From NCBI RefSeq assembly GCF_020217005.1, contig NZ_JAIWOI010000262.1:1-10000 (forward strand): a stretch of DNA of 10,000 nucleotides. The letters run 5' to 3'. Shown piece by piece: positions 6,249 through 10,000 of this stretch. The notes below the pieces were generated by a model. That model ran no database searches and was not told the origin of the DNA. It was given only the letters and a program-made list of their open reading frames with translations. The stretch comes from Rheinheimera sp. Lineage in GTDB: Bacteria; Pseudomonadota; Gammaproteobacteria; Enterobacterales; Alteromonadaceae. The position numbers were made by a program, and so were the translations under genes. The first letter of the stretch is position 1. Each line of letters starts with the position of its first letter.

Positions 6249-7225
6249 TGGCTAAGATGAATATGTTACAGGCGATCAACAACGCCTTAGATTTAGCCAT
6301 GGCCAAAGACGACGGTGTGGTCTGTTTTGGTGAAGACGTGGGCCACTTTGGTGGTGTATTTCGCGCCACCAGCAAATTGCAAGAAAAATACGGCAAAGCC
6401 CGTTGCTTCAACACCCCTTTAACGGAGCAAGGCATAGCGGGTTTTGCCAACGGTATGGCAGCTCAGGGCATGAAGCCTGTGGCGGAAATTCAGTTTGCTG
6501 ACTATATCTTCCCGGCCTTTGACCAGATTGTGAATGAAACGGCTAAGTTCCGTTACCGCTCTGGCAACGAGTTTAATGTGGGTGGTTTAGTATTCCGTAC
6601 TCCATACGGTGGTGGTATTGCCGGTGGTCATTACCACAGCCAGTCGCCTGAAGCATATTTTGCTCATACACCAGGTTTAAAAATTGTGGTGCCACGCGAC
6701 CCGGCTCAGGCTAAAGGTTTGTTATTAGCTGCGATTAACTGCCCGGATCCGGTGATTTTCTTTGAACCAAAGAAACTGTACCGCGCATCTGTAGGTGAAG
6801 TATCAGAAGACTATTACGAAATTCCACTGGGCAAAGCCGAAGTGCTGCAACAAGGCAAAGACGTGACTGTGTTAGCCTGGGGCGCGCAGATGGAAATTAT
6901 CCAAAAAGCTGTGGATATGGCACAAGCCGAAGGCATTTCCTGTGAAGTGATTGACCTTCGCAGCATTCAGCCCTGGGATGTTGACACAGTGGCAGAGTCT
7001 GTGATGAAAACCGGCCGTTTAGTCATTAACCATGAAGCGCCGTTAACAGGTGGTTTTGCTGCTGAAATCGCATCGACTATTCAGAAAAAATGCTTCCTGC
7101 ATCTGGAAAGCCCGATAGAACGGGTCTGTGGCTTAGATATTCCGTACCCGCTGGCACTGGAAAAAGAATATGTGCCCGATCATCTGAAAACTTACGAAGC
7201 GATAAAACGCTCGGTGAACTTCTAA
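6248..7225 (+). CDS. bkdA2: Branched-chain 2-oxoacid dehydrogenase E1 beta subunit
   Basis: This 325-residue transketolase-like subunit completes the E1 heterotetramer. Visible family blocks are [15 protein letters not shown] (27-41), [18 protein letters not shown] (54-71) with Glu60 expected to activate the ThDP aminopyrimidine ring, [18 protein letters not shown] (80-97), and [20 protein letters not shown] (126-145). The C-terminal half has the transketolase C domain pattern, including [13 protein letters not shown] and [16 protein letters not shown]. The ATG overlaps the last base of the bkdA1 stop (TAATG), which suggests translational coupling and equal amounts of the two E1 subunits. A GGGGAG site lies 9 bases upstream. 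The following bkdB gene starts 10 bases after the stop. Confidence 0.93.
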   Translation: MAKMNMLQAINNALDLAMAKDDGVVCFGEDVGHFGGVFRATSKLQEKYGKARCFNTPLTEQGIAGFANGMAAQGMKPVAEIQFADYIFPAFDQIVNETAKFRYRSGNEFNVGGLVFRTPYGGGIAGGHYHSQSPEAYFAHTPGLKIVVPRDPAQAKGLLLAAINCPDPVIFFEPKKLYRASVGEVSEDYYEIPLGKAEVLQQGKDVTVLAWGAQMEIIQKAVDMAQAEGISCEVIDLRSIQPWDVDTVAESVMKTGRLVINHEAPLTGGFAAEIASTIQKKCFLHLESPIERVCGLDIPYPLALEKEYVPDHLKTYEAIKRSVNF

Positions 7226-7235
7226 GGACAGCCAG

Positions 7236-8798
7236 ATGAAAAAAGATTTTATTCTGCCGGACATTGGCGAAGGCATAGTCGAGTGTGAAATCGTGGAATG
7301 GCTGGTGAAAGAAGGTGATCGTATCACTGAAGACCAGCCGGTTTGTGACGTAATGACCGACAAAGCTTTAGTGCAAATCCCTGCTGTGTACGACGGTGTA
7401 GTGACCAAACTCTATTACGCCAAAGGCGATATCGCCAAAGTGCATGCGCCTTTATTTGAAATGGATACAGACGGCGCTGCGCCTGCTGTTGCAGCTCCAT
7501 CTGCTCCAGCTCAAGCTGCCCCTGCAGTTGTTGCCACTGGCAAACAGCTGGAAGACTTTATTCTGCCTGATATAGGCGAAGGTATTGTTGAATGTGAAAT
7601 TGTTGAGTGGCTGATCAAAGAAGGCGATGTATTAGCTGAAGACCAGCCAGTTTGTGATGTGATGACTGACAAAGCTTTAGTGCAAATACCAGCTAAATAC
7701 GCAGGTAAAGTGGTCAAATTACATTACGCCAAAGGTGAAATCGCCAAGGTGCATAGCCCGCTGTTCCAGCAGGAAATAGCTGGTACTTCAAGTTCCGCTC
7801 CGACAGCTGTTGTTACAGCGCCAGTTGCTGCCCCGGTGTGTGCGGCTAAAGCAGCTTCTGTGGCCGCAGCTCCAACAGGCAATGGCAAGGCTTTGGCGAG
7901 CCCAGCCGTGCGTCGTTTAGCCCGTGAACTGAATATCGACTTATCTTTAGTGCCAGGTTCTGGCGAAAAGGGCCGGGTGTATAAAGACGATGTCAAAGCT
8001 TATGCCAATGGTGGTGCAGCTTCTGCTGTAGCCAAAGCTGTTGCAACTCCAGTCAAAGCCGCTGTGGCCACTACAGTTGTGACTAGTTCTGGCGGCAGCC
8101 GTGTAGAACCTATCAAAGGCATTAAAGCGGCTATGGCGCGTCAGATGCAGGATTCTGTATCAACTATTCCGCATTTTACTTACTGTGAAGAAATTGATTT
8201 AACAGAGCTGATTGCGCTTCGTGGCCAACTAAAAGATCAATACGCCAAACAGGGTATTAAGCTGACGCTGATGCCATTTTTTATGAAAGCCATGTCGTTG
8301 GCTATTAAACAGTTCCCTATCATGAACAGCCAGGTCAACAGCGACTGTTCAGAGCTGACCTATTTTGATGATCACAATATTGGCATAGCAGTGGACTCCA
8401 AAGTGGGTTTACTGGTGCCGAATATCAAAGGTTGTCAGAACAAGTCGATCGTACAAATTGCCCAGGAGCTGACCAAGCTGACTGACGCTGCCCGTGAAGG
8501 CCGTGTTAGTCCGGCAGAGCTCAAAGGTGGCACTATCACTATTTCCAACATTGGTACCATAGGTGGCACTGTGGCCACTCCTATTATTAACAAGCCGGAA
8601 GTGGCGATCGTAGCGCTGGGTAAAACTCAGTTGTTGCCACGTTTTAATGCCAAAGGTGAAGTGGAAGGCCGCTCTTTGATGCAAATCAGTTGGTCTGGTG
8701 ATCACCGCGTCATAGACGGCGGCACCATAGCCCGTTTTACTAACCTGTGGAAAAGCTATCTGGAACAGCCATCATCTATGTTGTTGTCTATGGTCTAA
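7236..8798 (+). CDS. bkdB: Branched-chain 2-oxoacid dehydrogenase E2 with two lipoyl domains
   Basis: This is the dihydrolipoamide acyltransferase core of the complex; it moves the acyl group from E1 to coenzyme A. The 520 residues contain two lipoyl domains (about 4-77 and 107-180) with DVMTDKALVQIP and lipoyl lysines Lys43 and Lys146. Ala/Pro/Val-rich hinges (about 80-103 and 183-217) follow each. A peripheral-subunit-binding domain (about 219-257: LASPAVRRLARELNIDLSLV, then GEKGRVYKDDV) precedes the catalytic domain (about 288-515), which ends in the active-site motif SGDHRVIDGG (487-496) with His490 and Asp494. Many bacterial bkdB products have only one lipoyl domain, so this is a two-domain version. 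TAAGGA, overlapping the bkdA2 stop, is the ribosome binding site. No E3 gene follows, so dihydrolipoamide dehydrogenase must come from another locus. Confidence 0.93.
   Translation: MKKDFILPDIGEGIVECEIVEWLVKEGDRITEDQPVCDVMTDKALVQIPAVYDGVVTKLYYAKGDIAKVHAPLFEMDTDGAAPAVAAPSAPAQAAPAVVATGKQLEDFILPDIGEGIVECEIVEWLIKEGDVLAEDQPVCDVMTDKALVQIPAKYAGKVVKLHYAKGEIAKVHSPLFQQEIAGTSSSAPTAVVTAPVAAPVCAAKAASVAAAPTGNGKALASPAVRRLARELNIDLSLVPGSGEKGRVYKDDVKAYANGGAASAVAKAVATPVKAAVATTVVTSSGGSRVEPIKGIKAAMARQMQDSVSTIPHFTYCEEIDLTELIALRGQLKDQYAKQGIKLTLMPFFMKAMSLAIKQFPIMNSQVNSDCSELTYFDDHNIGIAVDSKVGLLVPNIKGCQNKSIVQIAQELTKLTDAAREGRVSPAELKGGTITISNIGTIGGTVATPIINKPEVAIVALGKTQLLPRFNAKGEVEGRSLMQISWSGDHRVIDGGTIARFTNLWKSYLEQPSSMLLSMV
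7245..7466 (+). repeat. First lipoyl-domain copy of an in-frame duplication
   Basis: Residues 4-77 of bkdB align without gaps to residues 107-180, with 60 of 74 positions identical by my count. The lipoylated lysine block is unchanged between copies; most differences fall in the second half and in the RIT/VLA segment. Confidence 0.85.
7554..7775 (+). repeat. Second lipoyl-domain copy of the same duplication
   Basis: This is the partner of the copy at 7245-7466, shifted by 309 bases. The DNA copies differ at many synonymous positions, so the duplication is old and not an assembly artefact. Confidence 0.85.
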
Positions 8799-8840
8799 CC
8801 CATTGACGAATAGCTGGTAATTGGCATCGTTCTTTGTTAC

Positions 8841-8880
8841 AAAACCCGGATGATCAGAAGATCCTCTGGGTTTTTCGTTT
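8841..8880 (+). terminator. Intrinsic terminator of the bkd operon
   Basis: AAAACCC (8841-8847) pairs with GGGTTTT (8868-8874), with further pairing inside (GA/TC and ATC/GAT around an AGAA loop) and a following T-rich tract TTTTTCGTTTT. It lies 43 bases after the bkdB stop and closes the three-gene operon. Confidence 0.8.
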
Positions 8881-8883
8881 TAA

Positions 8884-8923
8884 GAGCGCGAGCACGCAGG
8901 CAACTAAGCAGCAGTTTCAAGTA
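8884..8923. repeat. Truncated ERIC-like repeat (right part only)
   Basis: Bases 8890-8923 match 9024-9057 of the complete element downstream at 33 of 34 positions, and similarity extends weakly to 8884. The left part and the terminal GGGTAAAC are missing. The fragment sits directly after the bkd terminator, 17 bases before the complete element begins. Confidence 0.65.
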
Positions 8924-8940
8924 TCATTTAGGTTCAGCGG

Positions 8941-9069
8941 GTTTACCCAAAGTAATTGGAACTGCAGCGAGGCGACAAGTAATCGAGTCCCCATGAACAT
9001 AGGTTGCTATGTGATTGGGGCGAGAGCACGCAGGCAACAAAGCAGCAGTTTCAAGTACGAAGGGTAAAC
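8941..9069. repeat. Complete ERIC-like intergenic repeat next to the kinase gene
   Basis: This 129-base element starts GTTTACCC (8941-8948) and ends GGGTAAAC (9062-9069), a perfect 8-base terminal inverted repeat that continues imperfectly inward (GTA..TTG..AACTGC against GCAGTT..CAA..TAC). The core is a strong hairpin: CCCCA (8989-8993) with TGGGG (9016-9020), and ACATAG (8997-9002) with CTATGT (9007-9012), separated by a symmetric TGA/GAT internal loop. The right core TATGTGATTGGGGCGAG closely resembles the conserved ERIC/IRU core TAAGTGACTGGGGTGAG. The match is to remembered ERIC consensus, not to a database search. It has no coding capacity; such elements are probably moved by functions supplied elsewhere. 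Confidence 0.75.
9060..9064 (+). promoter_or_regulatory. Kinase ribosome binding site lying inside the ERIC-like repeat
   Basis: AAGGG lies 7 bases before the ATG at 9072 and is part of the right terminal inverted repeat of the ERIC-like element. In the folded transcript its last three bases (9062-9064) would pair with CCC at 8946-8948, which could hide the site from ribosomes. Confidence 0.55.
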
Positions 9070-9071
9070 AA

Positions 9072-10000
9072 ATGGACAAACATCAGCTTCGTAACTTCTA
9101 CATCCCCGAAGAGCAGTCGGTCTACCTGCTTAACGCCAATGACGCAAAGAAGCTTAAAGACTGGGTGGCGCTTTGTATCTCTGAGCTGGAGAAGCTGGGT
9201 TACCGTCAAATCGAGCTGGTGGGCAAGGGCGCTTATGGTTTTGTTTTTGCAGGCCTTGATCAAAAACAGCAGGATGTGGTGTTTAAATTTTCCCGCATCA
9301 ACTTACCCCCTCATATTCAGGAACGATTAGCCGACGAAGGCTATATGTTGTCGCAGGCTGCTCATCCTAATGTACCGCCATTTTTTACCTATCAGTTGGT
9401 GAAAAAGCAGGGCATTTTAATGATGGGCCGCGCCAAAGGCGTGGATTTGGAGCAATACAGCCTGAAACAAGGTCGGCTGCCGGTGCGTTTGTTACTGGAT
9501 ATTGCCACTCAGCTTGCCAGTTTACTGCTCGCGCTGCGCCAACATAAAAAAGACGGCGAAAATGCACCTATAGTGCATGGCGATATTAAGCCGTCGAATA
9601 TTGTCTACGATGAGAGCACCAACCAAATCAGCCTGGTGGATTGGGGCTCATCGGTATTCGCACAGCTTGACAGCGAAGGGCATTACATTGGCACTAATGT
9701 AATGCAATTGATGTCAGCGGACTTGCAAACTTCGAATGCCCGTTTAGGGGATGTGTATTTTATTGGCCCTGAGCAACGCTCTGGTGCTCTATCCAGCCCT
9801 CGTTTTGATGAGCAAGGGGTAGCCAGTACCTTGTATGCACTGGCATCGGGCCAGTCCTGCCGTTTTGGTCGCAAAGCTATACCAGCGCGCAGCCTTGGTT
9901 TGCCTATGGAGTTTGCCACCATGCTCGACAGTATGCTGTCTGATGATTTGTTGTTGCGCCAGCAAGCCGGTGATTACTTCCTGAAAAACATGCCGCGTTT
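9072..10000 (+). CDS. Hanks-type Ser/Thr protein kinase, C-terminus outside window
   Basis: My translation from the ATG at 9072 is open to the window edge (309 complete codons). The eukaryotic-like kinase landmarks are in order: glycine loop GKGAYGFVFAG (51-61), ATP lysine Lys72 in VVFKFSR, helix-C-like glutamate Glu89 in ADEGYML, the catalytic loop HGDIKPSNIVYD (169-180) with Asp171, Lys173 and Asn176, and the metal-binding VDWGSS (189-194) with Asp190. It therefore looks catalytically competent, although the usual HRD and DFG are replaced by HGD and DWG, as in atypical bacterial kinases. No membrane segment or sensor domain is seen in this part, so it is probably cytosolic. The ribosome binding site comes from the adjacent repeat. 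The bkd operon is cut off by a terminator, so the kinase is likely a separate unit. Its substrate is unknown. Confidence 0.85.
   Translation, partial: MDKHQLRNFYIPEEQSVYLLNANDAKKLKDWVALCISELEKLGYRQIELVGKGAYGFVFAGLDQKQQDVVFKFSRINLPPHIQERLADEGYMLSQAAHPNVPPFFTYQLVKKQGILMMGRAKGVDLEQYSLKQGRLPVRLLLDIATQLASLLLALRQHKKDGENAPIVHGDIKPSNIVYDESTNQISLVDWGSSVFAQLDSEGHYIGTNVMQLMSADLQTSNARLGDVYFIGPEQRSGALSSPRFDEQGVASTLYALASGQSCRFGRKAIPARSLGLPMEFATMLDSMLSDDLLLRQQAGDYFLKNMPR

Noticed and set aside
8834..9067. Short open frames in the gap between bkdB and the kinase gene
   Set aside because: They translate the terminator and the ERIC-like repeats and lack convincing starts. The frame at 9004-9330 overlaps the well-supported kinase gene.
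8884..9069. CRISPR array or insertion-sequence remnant
   Set aside because: There are only two related copies, one truncated, with internal palindromes, no spacer pattern and no transposase. The ERIC-like explanation fits better.

Overview
The window looks like chromosomal DNA of a marine or aquatic gammaproteobacterium of the Alteromonadales/Chromatiales type (Rheinheimera, Alishewanella or Shewanella relatives). The basis is moderate base composition, a branched-chain keto-acid dehydrogenase (BCKDH) operon of the form E1alpha-E1beta-E2 without an E3 gene, a candidate LiuR-type operator, and ERIC-like intergenic repeats. The genus is an inference; no marker gene is present.

Layout. Positions 1-898 (minus strand, C-terminus outside the window) encode an exported srpA-like catalase-family peroxidase. 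It is divergent from a ten-helix EamA/DMT permease (1166-2044, plus). Next comes a secreted nuclease made of a lamin-tail domain fused to an endonuclease I domain (2200-3480), preceded by a leader that can fold into a three-way junction. A long hairpin and a sigma70-like promoter separate it from a stand-alone astE gene (3598-4650), which ends in a clear intrinsic terminator. After a 413-base gap holding a LiuR-like box and one ERIC-like repeat come bkdA1 (5064-6248), bkdA2 (6248-7225) and bkdB (7236-8798). These are tightly packed, share a stop/start overlap and end in another intrinsic terminator. The next gap carries a truncated and a complete ERIC-like repeat. The complete one runs up to the start of a Hanks-type Ser/Thr kinase gene (9072 to beyond 10000) and supplies its ribosome binding site.

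How the genes work together. The three bkd genes make the E1 (alpha and beta) and E2 parts of the complex that oxidatively decarboxylates the 2-keto acids of valine, leucine and isoleucine; E3 must come from elsewhere. AstE acts at the end of arginine catabolism, so the centre of the window is biased to amino-acid degradation. The flanking genes (peroxidase, permease, nuclease, kinase) have no visible functional link to it.

No phage, CRISPR array, transposase, tRNA or rRNA gene was seen, and I found no clear new defence or enzymatic system. The least explained signals are RNA/DNA structural ones: the three-way-junction leader of the nuclease and the ERIC-like repeats that sit in gene leaders and share a G-A internal-loop signature despite diverged stems.
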